From the NCBI GenBank assembly GCA_021325235.1, contig JAJPHN010000014.1, forward strand, positions 83,076 to 147,075: a stretch of DNA of 64,000 bases. Direction: 5' to 3'. The notes below the pieces were generated by a model, which was not told where the DNA came from, ran no database searches, and saw only the letters and a program-made list of their open reading frames with translations. A program made the position numbers and the translations under genes. The DNA is from Terriglobia bacterium (GTDB taxonomy: Bacteria > Acidobacteriota > Terriglobia > Bryobacterales > Bryobacteraceae). This document shows, in pieces, positions 16,999 through 26,579 of the stretch; position 1 is the stretch's first letter, and the number at the start of each line of letters is the position of its first letter.

Positions 16999-17832
16999 TC
17001 AGGAGCCTTGGATCTGCGATGTTTTCACCAGCTGGTCAATTGCGCGGATTCGTTGCAGGAAGCCGGCGAGAAGATCCAGGCGTAACGCATTTGCTCCATC
17101 AGAGAGAGCATTTGACGGATCCTGATGTGTTTCCAGAAAAATTCCCGCGATGCCGATGGCCGTTGCCGCGCGCGCAAGCGGCTCGATAAACTCGGGCTGC
17201 CCACCCGACACACTTCCGGCCGCGCCGGGGAGTTGAACGCTGTGAGTCGCGTCGAAGACGACCGGGTAACCGGTCGCGGCCATGATCTTCAGCGCGCGCA
17301 TATCGACCACCAGGTTGTTGTAGCCGAATGACGAGCCGCGCTCCGTGAGAATTATGCGATCGTTACCGGTCGAGGCCACCTTTTCCGCAGCCCTCGCGAT
17401 ATCGTGCGGCGCAACGAACTGACCCTTCTTGATATTCACGGCGCGGCCCGTTTTTCCTGCTTCCACCAGCAGGTCGGTTTGGCGGCAGAGAAACGCAGGA
17501 ATCTGCAGGATGTCCGCTGCTTCAGCAGCGATCTCGGCCTGTGCCGGCTCGTGTATGTCCGTCAGCACGGGTACACCGTAATCCCGGACCGCTTTGAGGA
17601 TCCGCACGCCTTCCTGCAAGCCGGGGCCGCGATATGAGTTCACACTGCTGCGGTTGGCTTTGTCAAACGAAGCTTTGAAAACATACGGTCCAGCGATGGA
17701 CCCGATGTTTTTCGCAAGCCAGAGCACATGCTCTTCGGATTCAATAACGCAAGGCCCGGCAATCAAAGCCAGCGGCTTGTCGTTTGAGAAGGTGATCGGA
17801 TGAGGTTCGGTTCCGACAACGACACGCGTCAT
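16999..17832 (-). CDS. kdsA: 3-deoxy-8-phosphooctulonate synthase (Kdo-8-P synthase)
   Basis: Condenses phosphoenolpyruvate with arabinose 5-phosphate to make Kdo 8-phosphate for LPS. The 277-residue sequence has the family features [56 protein letters not shown], and [11 protein letters not shown] near the C-terminus. Its ATG overlaps the pyrG stop by four bases. The arrangement kdsB-pyrG-kdsA groups synthesis and CMP activation of Kdo with the enzyme that supplies CTP. Confidence 0.96.
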   Translation of the reverse strand: MTRVVVGTEPHPITFSNDKPLALIAGPCVIESEEHVLWLAKNIGSIAGPYVFKASFDKANRSSVNSYRGPGLQEGVRILKAVRDYGVPVLTDIHEPAQAEIAAEAADILQIPAFLCRQTDLLVEAGKTGRAVNIKKGQFVAPHDIARAAEKVASTGNDRIILTERGSSFGYNNLVVDMRALKIMAATGYPVVFDATHSVQLPGAAGSVSGGQPEFIEPLARAATAIGIAGIFLETHQDPSNALSDGANALRLDLLAGFLQRIRAIDQLVKTSQIQGS

Positions 17833-19475
17833 GCGCTCTGCAGAACCTGATCAGCACGCGAATTAGCAGCAGTGCGCTTCTGTTCGCGATGCTTCAGCGC
17901 GGCGCCGAGAAAAGCGGTGAAGAGCGGATGCGGCTCGAGCGGCTTCGATTTGAACTCGGGATGAAACTGGCAGCCGAGATACCAGGGATGATCGGGCAAC
18001 TCGCAGATCTCGACATAGACGCCGTCCGGAGTCTGGCCGGTAAGGCGGAGACCGTGGCTCGTCAGAATTGGCTCGAATTCGCGATTGAACTCGTAACGGT
18101 GGCGATGGCGTTCGCTGATATCGCGCGTGCCGTAAGCCTGCTCCGCAAAGCTGCCTTCGGCGAGATGGCACGGATAAGCACCGAGCCGCATGGTGCCGCC
18201 CAGCTCATCCACTCCCTTCAGCTCGCGCAGTTTATAGATGACGCGGTGCGCGGTGGCCGCGTTGAATTCCGTAGAATCGGCATCGGCAAGGCCGCACACA
18301 TTACGGGCAAACTCGATGACCATAGTCTGCATTCCCAGACAGATGCCGAAATAGGGAATGCGATCTTCGCGTGCGCAGCGAATCGCGTCGAGCATCCCGG
18401 AAATCCCGCGCTTACCGAAGCCGCCCGGAACCAGAATGCCATCGAAGCGCTCCAGGTACTGGCGGCAGTTTGGATACTCGATGCTCTCCGATTCGATCCA
18501 CTCGATCTGCACTCGCGCCTGATGCGCAATGCCGGCGTGCAGCAGCGCCTCTTTCAGACTCTTGTACGAATCCTCGTACTCGACGTACTTGCCGACCAGT
18601 CCGATCGTTACTTCGCGCACCGGGTTGTTCATGCGGTCGAGCATTTCGGTCCAGCGCGAAAGGTTGCGCTTACCCGCTTCGAGATGCAGTAGCCGCAAAA
18701 TAATTTCGTCGACGCCCTGATCGGCGAACATCAGCGGAATCTCGTAAACCGAATGTACGTCACGCGCCGTGACGACTGCTTTGACATCCACATCGCAGAA
18801 AAGCGCGATTTTTTCTTTTACTTCATCGGCGAGCGCACGCTCGGAGCGGCAAAGCAGAATATCGGGCTGGATACCGATGGCGCGCAGCTCCTTCACGCTG
18901 TGCTGCGTGGGCTTGGTTTTGAGCTCCTGCGCGGCGGCGATCCAGGGGACAAGCGTGAGGTGTACGAAAAGAGTGTTTTCGCGGCCCTCTTCGTGCCGCA
19001 TCTGGCGAATTGCTTCGATAAAGGGCAGTGACTCGATATCACCCACCGTACCGCCGATTTCGACGATCGCCACATCCACATCGGCCGCAACTTTGCGGCA
19101 CGCGGCTTTAATTTCGTTTGTGACGTGCGGAATCACCTGCACCGTCTTGCCGAGATAATCGCCGCGACGCTCGCGCGCGATGATGTTTTCGTAGATACGG
19201 CCGGAGGTCAGATTGTTCGACTGCGTGAGCGGGGCGTGCGTGAAGCGCTCATAATGCCCTAGATCGAGATCGGTTTCGGCGCCGTCATCCGTCACAAATA
19301 CTTCCCCGTGCTGGAACGGGCTCATCGTGCCGGGATCGATGTTGAGATAAGGATCAAACTTCTGCAGCGTAACTCGCAAGCCGCGGCTTTCGAGCAAACA
19401 GCCGATCGACGCGGCCGCAATTCCCTTACCGAGAGATGAAACGACACCACCGGTCACGAAGATGTATTTAGGCAT
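17829..19475 (-). CDS. pyrG: CTP synthase
   Basis: Makes CTP from UTP, ATP and glutamine in the cytoplasm. The true start is the ATG at 19475, giving the canonical [18 protein letters not shown]. The longer frame to 19520 only adds 15 residues overlapping kdsB. The synthetase domain covers about 1-265, and the glutaminase domain has its nucleophile in [10 protein letters not shown] and the histidine/glutamate pair in CQFHPEFKS. The start codon lies inside the end of kdsB (8-base overlap) and the stop overlaps kdsA by four bases, so it is a fully embedded operon member. Confidence 0.97.
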   Translation of the reverse strand: MPKYIFVTGGVVSSLGKGIAAASIGCLLESRGLRVTLQKFDPYLNIDPGTMSPFQHGEVFVTDDGAETDLDLGHYERFTHAPLTQSNNLTSGRIYENIIARERRGDYLGKTVQVIPHVTNEIKAACRKVAADVDVAIVEIGGTVGDIESLPFIEAIRQMRHEEGRENTLFVHLTLVPWIAAAQELKTKPTQHSVKELRAIGIQPDILLCRSERALADEVKEKIALFCDVDVKAVVTARDVHSVYEIPLMFADQGVDEIILRLLHLEAGKRNLSRWTEMLDRMNNPVREVTIGLVGKYVEYEDSYKSLKEALLHAGIAHQARVQIEWIESESIEYPNCRQYLERFDGILVPGGFGKRGISGMLDAIRCAREDRIPYFGICLGMQTMVIEFARNVCGLADADSTEFNAATAHRVIYKLRELKGVDELGGTMRLGAYPCHLAEGSFAEQAYGTRDISERHRHRYEFNREFEPILTSHGLRLTGQTPDGVYVEICELPDHPWYLGCQFHPEFKSKPLEPHPLFTAFLGAALKHREQKRTAANSRADQVLQSA

Positions 19476-20250
19476 TCCCCTCACTTTGAAATCTGTCGGC
19501 CACCGAGCTGAAGAGCTCATTCACACGCGCCAGGTCTTCGGGCGTATCCACACCCAGCGACTCATATTCAGTCGGCACCACCCGGATTCGATAACCATTT
19601 TCGAGAGCGCGTAACTGCTCGAGCCGTTCGGCGCGCTCGAGCGGACCCACGCTCAGATCCGGATAATGCAGTAGAAAATCGCGCCGGTACACGTACAAGC
19701 CGACATGCTTGAAATAAAGCGGCTCGCCGCTGCGCCCGTCGCGCTCGTACGGAATGGGGCAGCGCGAAAAATAGATGGCGTTGCCGAGCAGGTCGGTGAT
19801 CACTTTGACGACGTTTGTGTTGACGATATCGGTGGGATCGTAAATCTGCTTCTTGAGCGTGCCCATCACGACCGATTCATCGCCTTCAACCGAAAGAATG
19901 GCTGCGTCGATCGCTTCGGGATCGATCAGCGGTTCATCGCCCTGAATATTGACGTACAGGTGAGCGTTTTCGGCGGATGCAACTTCGGCCAGACGGTCGG
20001 TACCCGATTCGTGTGCCGGGCTCGTCATGCGAACACGGGCGCCAAACCGGCGGCCTTCGCTTGCGATGCGCTCATCATCCGTAGCAATGACAACATCGCT
20101 TAAATATCTGGCGAGCGAGGCACGTTCCCAGACGTGCTGAAGCATGGTTTTTCCGGCGAGGAGGGCGAGAGCTTTGCCAGGAAATCGGGAAGAAGCAAAC
20201 CGGGCGGGAATTACGCCGAGAATCCGCGTCCGCACGCTCAAGTGTAGCAC
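19468..20250 (-). CDS. kdsB: 3-deoxy-manno-octulosonate cytidylyltransferase (CMP-Kdo synthetase)
   Basis: Activates Kdo with CTP for transfer to lipid A. Family motifs are the nucleotide-binding [24 protein letters not shown], the NIQGDEPLI motif with metal-binding aspartate, and [13 protein letters not shown] near the end. The start is uncertain among GTG 20250, TTG 20241 and GTG 20235; I give the longest. The last would begin just before [11 protein letters not shown] and fits known KdsB lengths best. It lies 12 bases after the TPR gene and overlaps pyrG by 8 bases. Confidence 0.94.
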   Translation of the reverse strand: MLHLSVRTRILGVIPARFASSRFPGKALALLAGKTMLQHVWERASLARYLSDVVIATDDERIASEGRRFGARVRMTSPAHESGTDRLAEVASAENAHLYVNIQGDEPLIDPEAIDAAILSVEGDESVVMGTLKKQIYDPTDIVNTNVVKVITDLLGNAIYFSRCPIPYERDGRSGEPLYFKHVGLYVYRRDFLLHYPDLSVGPLERAERLEQLRALENGYRIRVVPTEYESLGVDTPEDLARVNELFSSVADRFQSEGNA

Positions 20251-20262
20251 GCTGTGACGCGG

Positions 20263-21291
20263 TTATCTGGGCTCGGGAACGGCACAAATCACGCGCAAAA
20301 TGTAGTCGCGCAACAGCGCGCGATGCTGTGAGCGAAAGGCGGCGTACTCCTGCGCAATTTGCGCGTCGGCAGCATTGAGCAGGACCCAGCATTCGAGGAA
20401 TCCGGTGTCGGCAATTTGTTTGATGCCGGAATCGGCTGCGGACCTGGCGCATTCAGCGACGGCTGCGACCGTGTGCAGCGTTTGACAAGCGGCCGGACGA
20501 GCCGGCGGTGGATGCAGCGGACGGCCCGTGCGTTGGCTCCATCGCTGAAGCGCAGCCCAGGTGTTGCGCGTGTAGGGTTGAGCGATGATCGCATCGGCAA
20601 ATTTTCGAAGCGCATCGTCCGGCTGGTTCGCCGCAAGCAACGCGTCGCCCCAGTAGCGGTAGGCAGTCTCGCGATCCGGGTCGATCGCGATGGCTTTCTC
20701 GAACCACTCGCCTGCTTTGGCCGTATCGCGCATGCGAAACGCCGTATCGCCGGCAAACAGCGGAGCACCGTAGTAAGTCGGATCCTTTGCGGCTGCTTCG
20801 CTGTATCCTTTGAGCGCGGCCGCATAATCGTTTCGCGCGAAAGCAGCTTCGGCAGCCTGCATGGAAGCGATCACCTGCTGATCCTTCGATTCGCGATAGC
20901 CCGGCGATGGAGCTGTGGTCGGGTGCGCCGATTTTCGGGGAGCAAAGCGCGCTTCCAGATACTCAATTTCCGTCTGCGCATAATTGCTGTTGTCGCCGAG
21001 CGATCTCGCCCGCAATAATTCGTTGTAAGCTTCGCGCAGCGCCGCTGTCTTTTGCGCATCGTCGGTTATAGTCGCAGCTTTGGCAATTAGACCAGAGGCG
21101 TGCCGCTCCGCAAACGCCGGATTGTTCGGGTCGCGCTTGGCCAAATCTTCATACAGCGGGAGCGCGTCGAGCGCGCGGCCCTGCGCAAAAAGCTCGTTGG
21201 CTTTGGCGCGCTCTGCCTGGAAGTCGGCGGGAGCAGATTGCGCGGAGCACAGAAGGCCAGCTATCAACAGACTCAGAACCGCAAAGCGCAT
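20263..21291 (-). CDS. Secreted tetratricopeptide-repeat protein
   Basis: A 342-residue protein. I start at the ATG at 21291 because it opens a signal peptide (MRFAVLSLLIAGLLCSAQS); the longer frame to 21390 runs into the divergent gene. TPR-like helices are visible at about residues 24-65 (ERAKANELFAQGRALDALPLYEDLAKRDPNNPAF), 150-185 (AEAAFARNDYAAALKGYSEAAAKDP) and 190-255. The C-terminal 90 residues are not repeat-like. No enzymatic motif is seen. It is the first gene of the kds operon and might have an envelope role, but that is only context. Confidence 0.78.
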   Translation of the reverse strand: MRFAVLSLLIAGLLCSAQSAPADFQAERAKANELFAQGRALDALPLYEDLAKRDPNNPAFAERHASGLIAKAATITDDAQKTAALREAYNELLRARSLGDNSNYAQTEIEYLEARFAPRKSAHPTTAPSPGYRESKDQQVIASMQAAEAAFARNDYAAALKGYSEAAAKDPTYYGAPLFAGDTAFRMRDTAKAGEWFEKAIAIDPDRETAYRYWGDALLAANQPDDALRKFADAIIAQPYTRNTWAALQRWSQRTGRPLHPPPARPAACQTLHTVAAVAECARSAADSGIKQIADTGFLECWVLLNAADAQIAQEYAAFRSQHRALLRDYILRVICAVPEPR

Positions 21292-21346
21292 TGCGCCATT
21301 GTACTTACGTCGAAGCCGGCCGGCCGCGATAGGATAAGTCTCTCCA

Positions 21347-22147
21347 ATGCTGAATGCGCTCGAAAGCTCACTCATCGTGCTGGCCAGCATGCTGTCTGCA
21401 ACGGCGTGCCTCTTCGCCTACCGGCGTTACTGGTTACGAAACAATCGGCATCAGCTGAACGACATCATCGGCTGGCAGATCAGCTTTCTCGCCACCACGT
21501 ACGCGGTCATCGTGGCGTTCATGCTGGCAGACGTCTGGAACAACTATCGCGCAGCTCAGGCCAATAGCGAAAGCGAGGCCAATGCGCTGATCAACCTTTA
21601 CCGCTCTTCCGGAGCCCTGAGCCGCCCCCAGAACGGTGAAATTCGATCGCTGGCCAAACAATACGCAACCGCCATGGTCAATGAGGAATGGCCCGCCATG
21701 CAGATTGGAAGTTTCAGCCGCGCCGGATTCACCATCGTGCACCAGCTCTGGACAACTCTGACCCGCACTGAGGTGCATAGCGCATCCGAGCAGGCCATCC
21801 TGAGCCGCGCGCTCAGCGATCTCACCAACCTCACCGAGCACCGCCGCATTCGCCATCTGGACAGCCGCTCCGGTATGCCGGCGATCTTCTGGGTCCTTCT
21901 GATCGCCGGTGGAGTTCTGACCGTGCTCTACACCTGCTTCTTTGACATCGAAGACAGCAAAGTGCACGCCGCGCAGGTGCTCGGAACCACGTTCATGATC
22001 GCCCTCGTGCTGGTGACGATTGCCGACGTGGATGCACCCTATGGCGGCGCGATCCGCATTCAACCGACCGCTTTTCAGCAGGCCCTGCAGACGATGGCGG
22101 ACGAAGCGGTCCCGCTAAAAGGAAATGCAGGCCAGCCGGGTGGCTGA
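21347..22147 (+). CDS. Bestrophin-like membrane protein (DUF4239 type)
   Basis: A 266-residue membrane protein. Two helices lie in the first 70 residues (SSLIVLASMLSATACLFAYRR and ISFLATTYAVIVAFMLADVW). A roughly 110-residue helical, presumably cytoplasmic, domain follows (SESEANALINLYRSSGAL ... LAKQYATAMVNEEWPAM), then two more helices at about 175-230. This layout and the ANALINLYR and EEWPAM motifs match DUF4239 bestrophin-like proteins, whose function is not established; ion conduction is only suggested by fold. The stop codon lies inside a long hairpin. Confidence 0.75.
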   Translation: MLNALESSLIVLASMLSATACLFAYRRYWLRNNRHQLNDIIGWQISFLATTYAVIVAFMLADVWNNYRAAQANSESEANALINLYRSSGALSRPQNGEIRSLAKQYATAMVNEEWPAMQIGSFSRAGFTIVHQLWTTLTRTEVHSASEQAILSRALSDLTNLTEHRRIRHLDSRSGMPAIFWVLLIAGGVLTVLYTCFFDIEDSKVHAAQVLGTTFMIALVLVTIADVDAPYGGAIRIQPTAFQQALQTMADEAVPLKGNAGQPGG

Positions 22148-22153
22148 CCTGCA
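22126..22153. terminator. Hairpin at a convergent gene end, probable terminator mainly for the minus strand
   Basis: A 12-base-pair stem with one C-A mismatch and a 4-base GGGT loop, starting with TGCAGG and ending with CCTGCA. It spans the stop codon of the plus-strand DUF4239 gene. On the minus strand it is followed by a pyrimidine run (TTTCCTTTT), so it could end transcripts of the PEP-CTERM gene. On the plus strand no T-tract follows. Confidence 0.5.
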
Positions 22154-22195
22154 GGAAAGGACAACGAAAAGGAAGGACAACAGAAGAGTAAATCG

Positions 22196-22834
22196 TTAGG
22201 CAGTCGCTCCCGATTTGCGGCGGCGGAGGAAGCGGGCGAGACCGGCGGCCAGAATACCGCTGCCGAAGAGTGCCAGCGAGGCGGGTTCCGGAGTGCTGGA
22301 GACGATAAACTCCTGCGCCGAATTACCTGAATACGTACCGCTCTGAGACAGAATCGTGTAGTACTGCGTGTTGAAGTTCAAATTATTAAATGCAGTTGTG
22401 ATGTAGCCCTGGACAGCAGTGTTGTTTTTGTCATTCTTGAGCGAGTTCGCGTCCATAATGTCCCAGGCCGCCTGTTGAATGTCAGTCGTATCCGCCTTCG
22501 GCTGGATGAGCTGGCTAAAGAGATAGACCTCTGCGGTGTATACCTGGCTAGCCGAGTAGGTCGTACCATTGATCGTCCGCGTCGTGGCACCTAGATCGCC
22601 GCTGCCCAGATAGGTCTGGCTCAGATTTGAGCTGTTTGCGGCAGTTGCGTTCGCGGTCCATTTTTCTCCGCCGCTGACATGCAGGAAGTCGTCCATGCAC
22701 ATGGCCTGGACATTCACGCCATTCACATTGAGCGTGTACGGTCCATAGTAATTGCCGCTGACGAAGCTAACATTGACAGGCGCTGCTGAAAGCAGACCGC
22801 CGAGGAATAAGAAAGGAAGAAGGATTTTTTTCAT
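22196..22834 (-). CDS. PEP-CTERM sorting-domain protein
   Basis: An exported surface protein of about 212 residues. The ATG at 22834 opens a signal peptide (MKKILLPFLFLGGLLSAAP). The C-terminus has the full tripartite sorting signal: TPEPASLALFGSG, a membrane helix, then RFLRRRKS. Such proteins are processed by an exosortase, which is not in this window. The middle is rich in N, T, S and Y (NSSNLSQTYLGSGDLG, TADIQQAAWDIMDAN-like segment), and no enzyme motif is seen. The upstream region can fold into nested hairpins ending next to the start codon. Confidence 0.85.
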   Translation of the reverse strand: MKKILLPFLFLGGLLSAAPVNVSFVSGNYYGPYTLNVNGVNVQAMCMDDFLHVSGGEKWTANATAANSSNLSQTYLGSGDLGATTRTINGTTYSASQVYTAEVYLFSQLIQPKADTTDIQQAAWDIMDANSLKNDKNNTAVQGYITTAFNNLNFNTQYYTILSQSGTYSGNSAQEFIVSSTPEPASLALFGSGILAAGLARFLRRRKSGATA

Positions 22835-22885
22835 AAGCACCGTTTTTCTGTGTCGGTGATGTACTCATCGGCCGACATGGTGCTT
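22835..22885 (-). promoter_or_regulatory. Nested inverted repeats in the leader of the PEP-CTERM gene
   Basis: Two perfect dyads are nested directly before the start codon at 22834. The outer arms are AAGCACC (22885-22879 on the minus strand) and GGTGCTT (22841-22835). The inner arms are TGTCGG (22877-22872) and CCGACA (22856-22851). Folded as RNA, the outer stem would end at the ATG and cover the ribosome-binding region. I recognise no known riboswitch class; a protein-binding operator is also possible. Confidence 0.45.
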
Positions 22886-22986
22886 GCTTGAGGACGGGAC
22901 GAGCTCCGAGGTACTGCCTCTCGTCTCTTGGTAGTTATGGTACGCCGGGCCCTAGACGAGCTCAACAAGAGCCGTATGCGCGCGCG

Positions 22987-24480
22987 TTATCGATTCAGCC
23001 GGTACGCGGCATCGTTCCAGCGCAATTCGTTACGGAATTCCCGCAACGATGTTTGGCTGTCAATGAGCAGAAACTCAACACCGGCCATCCCGGCAAAATC
23101 CTCCAGATGCTCGGGCGTGAGCGCCTGGCTGAACCCGGTATGGTGCGCGCCTCCGGCAAGAATCCACGCCTTGGCAGCAGTCTGAAAATCCGGCTCGGGA
23201 TTCCAGAGCGCACGCGCGACCGGCAGTTTGGGCAGGGGCTGCTCCGGCTCAACAACGCTCACCTGGTTCACGATCATCCGGAAGCGCTCGCCCATATCCA
23301 CCAGCGATGCATTCACCGCCGGACCCGGGGCAGCCGTAAAGACGAGACGCACCGGATCACTTTTGCCGCCGATCGAGAGCGGATGAATTTCGGCTCTCGG
23401 TTTGTCGTGCGTGATCGAAGGGCAGATCTCCAGCATGTGCGCCCCGAGCACCTGCCCGCCGTTTTTCAAATGGTAGGTGTAGTCCTCCATGAACGACGTG
23501 CCGCCATCGAGACCGGCGGCCATGACTTTCATCGAGCGCACCAGCGCGGCAGTTTTCCAGTCGCCCTCGCCGCCGAAGCCGTAGCCGTCCGCCATCAAAC
23601 GCTGCGCCGCAATGCCCGGCAATTGCGCCATGCCGTGCAGGTCCTCAAAGGTATCGGTGAACGCTTTGAATCCGCCTTCGTCAAGGAAGCGGCGCAGTGC
23701 GAGTTCGATGCGGGCTGCTTCGCGCAACGCATTGCGCTGCGGTCCGTTCTTCTGCAGGGGTTCGGCGAGTTCGTAAACATTGTCATATTCCGCGGTCAAC
23801 CGATCAATTTCGCCTTCGCTTATGTGTGCGAACTGATCGGTCAAATCGCCAATTCCGTAGCCGCGCACCGAATAGCCAAGCCGCAACGCCGCTTCCACTT
23901 TGTCGCCTTCCGTCACGGCTACATTGCGCATGTTGTCGCCAAAGCGCGCCACTTTGAGCTGCTGCGCATCGTGCCACGCCGCGGCAGCACGCGCCCATAC
24001 CGCCAGTTCCTGCAACACTCCGGCGTCGCGCCAGAATCCGACCACAACTTTGCGATTGAGCCGCATGCGGCTGGCCAGAAATCCGAACTCGCGGTCGCCA
24101 TGCGCGGCCTGGTTCAGATTCATAAAATCCATGTCGATCGTCGGCCAGGGCAGCTCTTCGTTGTATTGCGTATGCAGATGCGCCAAAGGCTTGCGTAAAC
24201 TCTTCAGCCCCGCAATCCACATCTGTGCCGGAGAAAACGTGTGCATCCAGGCGATAATGCCGATGCAGGAAGCGGCAGAGTTCGCCTCCAGGCACAGCTG
24301 ATAAATCGATTCGGCGGTCGTCAGCACGGGCTTGAAGACCACCCGCACAGGCGTGGCGGGCAACTGCAATCCGCGCGCAATTTCCTCAGCATGCGCCGCC
24401 ACTTGCCTCAGCGTCTCCTCACCGTAGAGGTGCTGGCTTCCCGTGGCGAACCACAGTTCAAGTTTTGAGAAATCGAACAT
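22987..24480 (-). CDS. araA: L-arabinose isomerase
   Basis: Converts L-arabinose to L-ribulose in the cytoplasm. At 497 residues it has the standard length. The N-terminal [18 protein letters not shown] and [13 protein letters not shown] are diagnostic. The metal-binding residues are in [15 protein letters not shown] (glutamate), MEDYTYHL (glutamate), [10 protein letters not shown] (histidine) and AHHTGFS (histidine). It lies 14 bases downstream of the arabinofuranosidase gene, so released arabinose is handled by the same transcript. No ribulokinase or epimerase gene is seen in the window. Confidence 0.97.
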   Translation of the reverse strand: MFDFSKLELWFATGSQHLYGEETLRQVAAHAEEIARGLQLPATPVRVVFKPVLTTAESIYQLCLEANSAASCIGIIAWMHTFSPAQMWIAGLKSLRKPLAHLHTQYNEELPWPTIDMDFMNLNQAAHGDREFGFLASRMRLNRKVVVGFWRDAGVLQELAVWARAAAAWHDAQQLKVARFGDNMRNVAVTEGDKVEAALRLGYSVRGYGIGDLTDQFAHISEGEIDRLTAEYDNVYELAEPLQKNGPQRNALREAARIELALRRFLDEGGFKAFTDTFEDLHGMAQLPGIAAQRLMADGYGFGGEGDWKTAALVRSMKVMAAGLDGGTSFMEDYTYHLKNGGQVLGAHMLEICPSITHDKPRAEIHPLSIGGKSDPVRLVFTAAPGPAVNASLVDMGERFRMIVNQVSVVEPEQPLPKLPVARALWNPEPDFQTAAKAWILAGGAHHTGFSQALTPEHLEDFAGMAGVEFLLIDSQTSLREFRNELRWNDAAYRLNR

Positions 24481-24494
24481 TTCGGCCCCGCCGC

Positions 24495-26042
24495 TCAGGC
24501 AAGCTTTCCTTTCAGCATCGTGTACGAGTGCGGCGGCAGCTGGTAGCGCAGGCGGCTTCCCGAAGCCTGTACGGTTTTGCGAGTCGTCTTCACAAGCGAA
24601 CTGTTGAAGTTGTTTTCCGACTTGATATCGGGGCCGTTCACTTCCGCCACTTCGAATTCGCCCGAGAACTGCTTGTCTTCAAGTTCAAAGGTCACCGGCA
24701 AATTGTCCGTGCGGCTTCGATTCACCGCGTTCAGCACCAGCGTGCCGCGATCGTAAGCAGCCGAGACATCCAGGTACGGCGTTTTCGGCGAATGTTTCGT
24801 TGAATAAGTCGGGGCATCCACAAACAACTCGAGCGCATTGCCGAAAGAATTTGTCGCAAACAGCTGAAGAGGGTAGTAGATGGTCTGCAGATAGAGCCCG
24901 TTTTCGCTGGTGAAGATTGGCGCAATCACATTCACCAGCTGCGCCATGTTGGCGATCTTGACAATGTTGGCGTTATTCACAAACGTGTTCAGGAATGTCG
25001 CCACCACCAGGGCGTCTTCGAGGTTGTAGTGCTCTTCGAGAATGCGCCGGCCGCGTTCATTCGAGCCCCGCGCGCGATACCAGACGTTCCACTCGTCCCA
25101 GGCGATGTACATCTGCCGGTTCGAAACATCCGACATGGCGCCGCGGATGATTCCTTCCGCGATCTTGGTGCGCTGATCGAGTTCGAGCGAGCTCGCCAGA
25201 AATTCTTCGAAATTGTTCTGCGGATTCCCGACGTACATATGCAGCGACAAATAACCGGCGTGGTGCTTCAGGTACTCGAGAACCGTGCGGTTCCAGCCGA
25301 TCCAGTCGGCTGCATAGTTCGAGGATCCGGCCGCGACCAGCTTGATGGTCGGATCGGTCCAGCGCATGAGCTTGGCGCCTTCGAGAGCGAATTTGCCGTA
25401 GTCTTCGGCTGTGCGGTGGCCCATTTGCCAGGGGCCGTCCATTTCATTGCCGAGGCCCCAGTATTTGACCTTCCAGGGTTGCTCGCGCCCGTTCTTCTGG
25501 CGCAGCTTCGAGGTGGCGGTGCCGTCGGGATAATTGCAGTATTCGACCCATTGCTGGGCCTCATCCCAGGATCCGGTGCCGAAGTTGGCACAGAGGTAGG
25601 GCTCGGTCCGAATCGTCTCGCAGTACTGGAGGAATTCGTGGGTGCCGAAGCGGTTATCCTCTACCGTTCCCCAGGCCATCTCAAGCCGCGCGGGACGCTG
25701 GTCGCGCGGCCCGATGCCGTCGCGCCAGTTGTAATTCGATGAGAAATTACCGCCCGGCCAGCGCAACAGCGAGACGTGCAGATCTTCCACCGCCTTCAGG
25801 ACATCTTTGCGGAAGCCGTTGGCGTCGGAAAGCGGGGAATTCTCTTCGAAAATGCCGCCCTCGATGCAGCGGCCCAGGTGCTCGGTAAAGTTCCCGTAGA
25901 TTTTGGGGTCGATCTCGCCGATGACCCGTTCGGTATCGATTTTGACGCGCGCCTCGCGGGAGGATGGCTGCGCTTTCAGCAGGAGCGGGGCCGAAAGCAG
26001 GGTGGAAGTGAAAGCGCGGCGAGAGATAGAACCGTTCGACAT
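24495..26042 (-). CDS. Secreted alpha-L-arabinofuranosidase, glycoside hydrolase family 51
   Basis: Cleaves terminal arabinofuranosyl units from arabinan or arabinoxylan. The 515-residue protein begins with a Tat-like leader ([19 protein letters not shown]), so it is exported. The catalytic (beta/alpha)8 domain contains acid/base E200 in GLGNEMDG and nucleophile E317 in [10 protein letters not shown], with [16 protein letters not shown] near 94-108. A C-terminal beta domain ends in [14 protein letters not shown]. Upstream are a sigma-70 promoter and a LacI-type palindrome. It forms a two-gene operon with araA. Confidence 0.95.
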   Translation of the reverse strand: MSNGSISRRAFTSTLLSAPLLLKAQPSSREARVKIDTERVIGEIDPKIYGNFTEHLGRCIEGGIFEENSPLSDANGFRKDVLKAVEDLHVSLLRWPGGNFSSNYNWRDGIGPRDQRPARLEMAWGTVEDNRFGTHEFLQYCETIRTEPYLCANFGTGSWDEAQQWVEYCNYPDGTATSKLRQKNGREQPWKVKYWGLGNEMDGPWQMGHRTAEDYGKFALEGAKLMRWTDPTIKLVAAGSSNYAADWIGWNRTVLEYLKHHAGYLSLHMYVGNPQNNFEEFLASSLELDQRTKIAEGIIRGAMSDVSNRQMYIAWDEWNVWYRARGSNERGRRILEEHYNLEDALVVATFLNTFVNNANIVKIANMAQLVNVIAPIFTSENGLYLQTIYYPLQLFATNSFGNALELFVDAPTYSTKHSPKTPYLDVSAAYDRGTLVLNAVNRSRTDNLPVTFELEDKQFSGEFEVAEVNGPDIKSENNFNSSLVKTTRKTVQASGSRLRYQLPPHSYTMLKGKLA

Positions 26043-26062
26043 GGAAGTAAGCTGGAAGAGCC

Positions 26063-26091
26063 TTTATATCGTTTTGGAAGAAAGAAGTCAA
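26063..26091 (-). promoter_or_regulatory. Sigma-70 promoter of the arabinofuranosidase-araA operon
   Basis: On the minus strand, -35 TTGACT (26091-26086) and -10 TATAAA (26068-26063) are separated by exactly 17 bases. That leaves about 20 bases between the -10 box and the ATG at 26042. It is the best sigma-70 promoter I found in the window. Confidence 0.75.
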
Positions 26092-26099
26092 CGAAAAAC

Positions 26100-26113
26100 T
26101 GCAAGCGCTTTCA
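26100..26113. promoter_or_regulatory. LacI-family operator-like palindrome upstream of the arabinose operon
   Basis: The 14-base near-palindrome TGCAAGCGCTTTCA has a central CG and one mismatched pair. This is the usual form of LacI/GalR-family operators. It lies 8 bases upstream of the -35 box and overlaps the stop codon of the zinc-finger gene. A LacI-family gene begins about 470 bases away, making it the likely regulator. Confidence 0.6.
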
Positions 26114-26455
26114 GCTGCCACACAGCTGCTTCGCTCGTGCCCGAACTTCTCCGAGGGCGCCGGCCGGATCCTGCCCGAGCGATTCCGCCCGCAGCCACTG
26201 TTCGATGGCCCAAAGCAGATCGGAAACTCGCGGGTCGGCCTGCAATGGATGCGGTGTTCCCTGCGGTGCTGATTCAGCAGGTTCCCCCTCCGCCCGATCG
26301 TCTTCCAGAATCGTGTAGCAGACGGCAATACACTCGTCGCAGATGTATGCGTGCGGATACGGGTCCGCACTCGAAATAAGTTTGCCGACCGTATCCTGGC
26401 TCTTATGGCAGAACGAGCATTGCAATGAGTCGCTGCCGTGTGCTGATTGCTTCAT
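26111..26455 (-). CDS. Small protein with ClpX-type C4 zinc finger
   Basis: A 114-residue protein with a ClpX N-terminal-type zinc finger at about residues 12-46: CSFCHKSQDTVGKLI followed by AYICDECIAVCYTIL, giving C-x2-C and C-x2-C. ClpX itself would continue into an AAA+ ATPase, which is missing. The remainder (PRVSDLLWAIEQWLRAE) is helical. Such stand-alone fingers may act as adaptors, but no target can be named. Its last three bases fall in the LacI-type operator, so it is not obviously part of the arabinose operon. Confidence 0.75.
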   Translation of the reverse strand: MKQSAHGSDSLQCSFCHKSQDTVGKLISSADPYPHAYICDECIAVCYTILEDDRAEGEPAESAPQGTPHPLQADPRVSDLLWAIEQWLRAESLGQDPAGALGEVRARAKQLCGS

Positions 26456-26579
26456 TCCGCTGTGAGCCTTTGCTTACCGTAACAGGTATTTGTGTGCGTA
26501 AACAATCACACCGATTCCCGTCCTCTTACCTGAATTGAGGTTGCGGTTCAAGCGCCAGAGATAATATCAGCAGCCGGGG

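Noticed and set aside
22888..24198. A 436-residue plus-strand open frame over araA
   Set aside because: Antisense to a complete arabinose isomerase with all active-site motifs; its own sequence matches no family.
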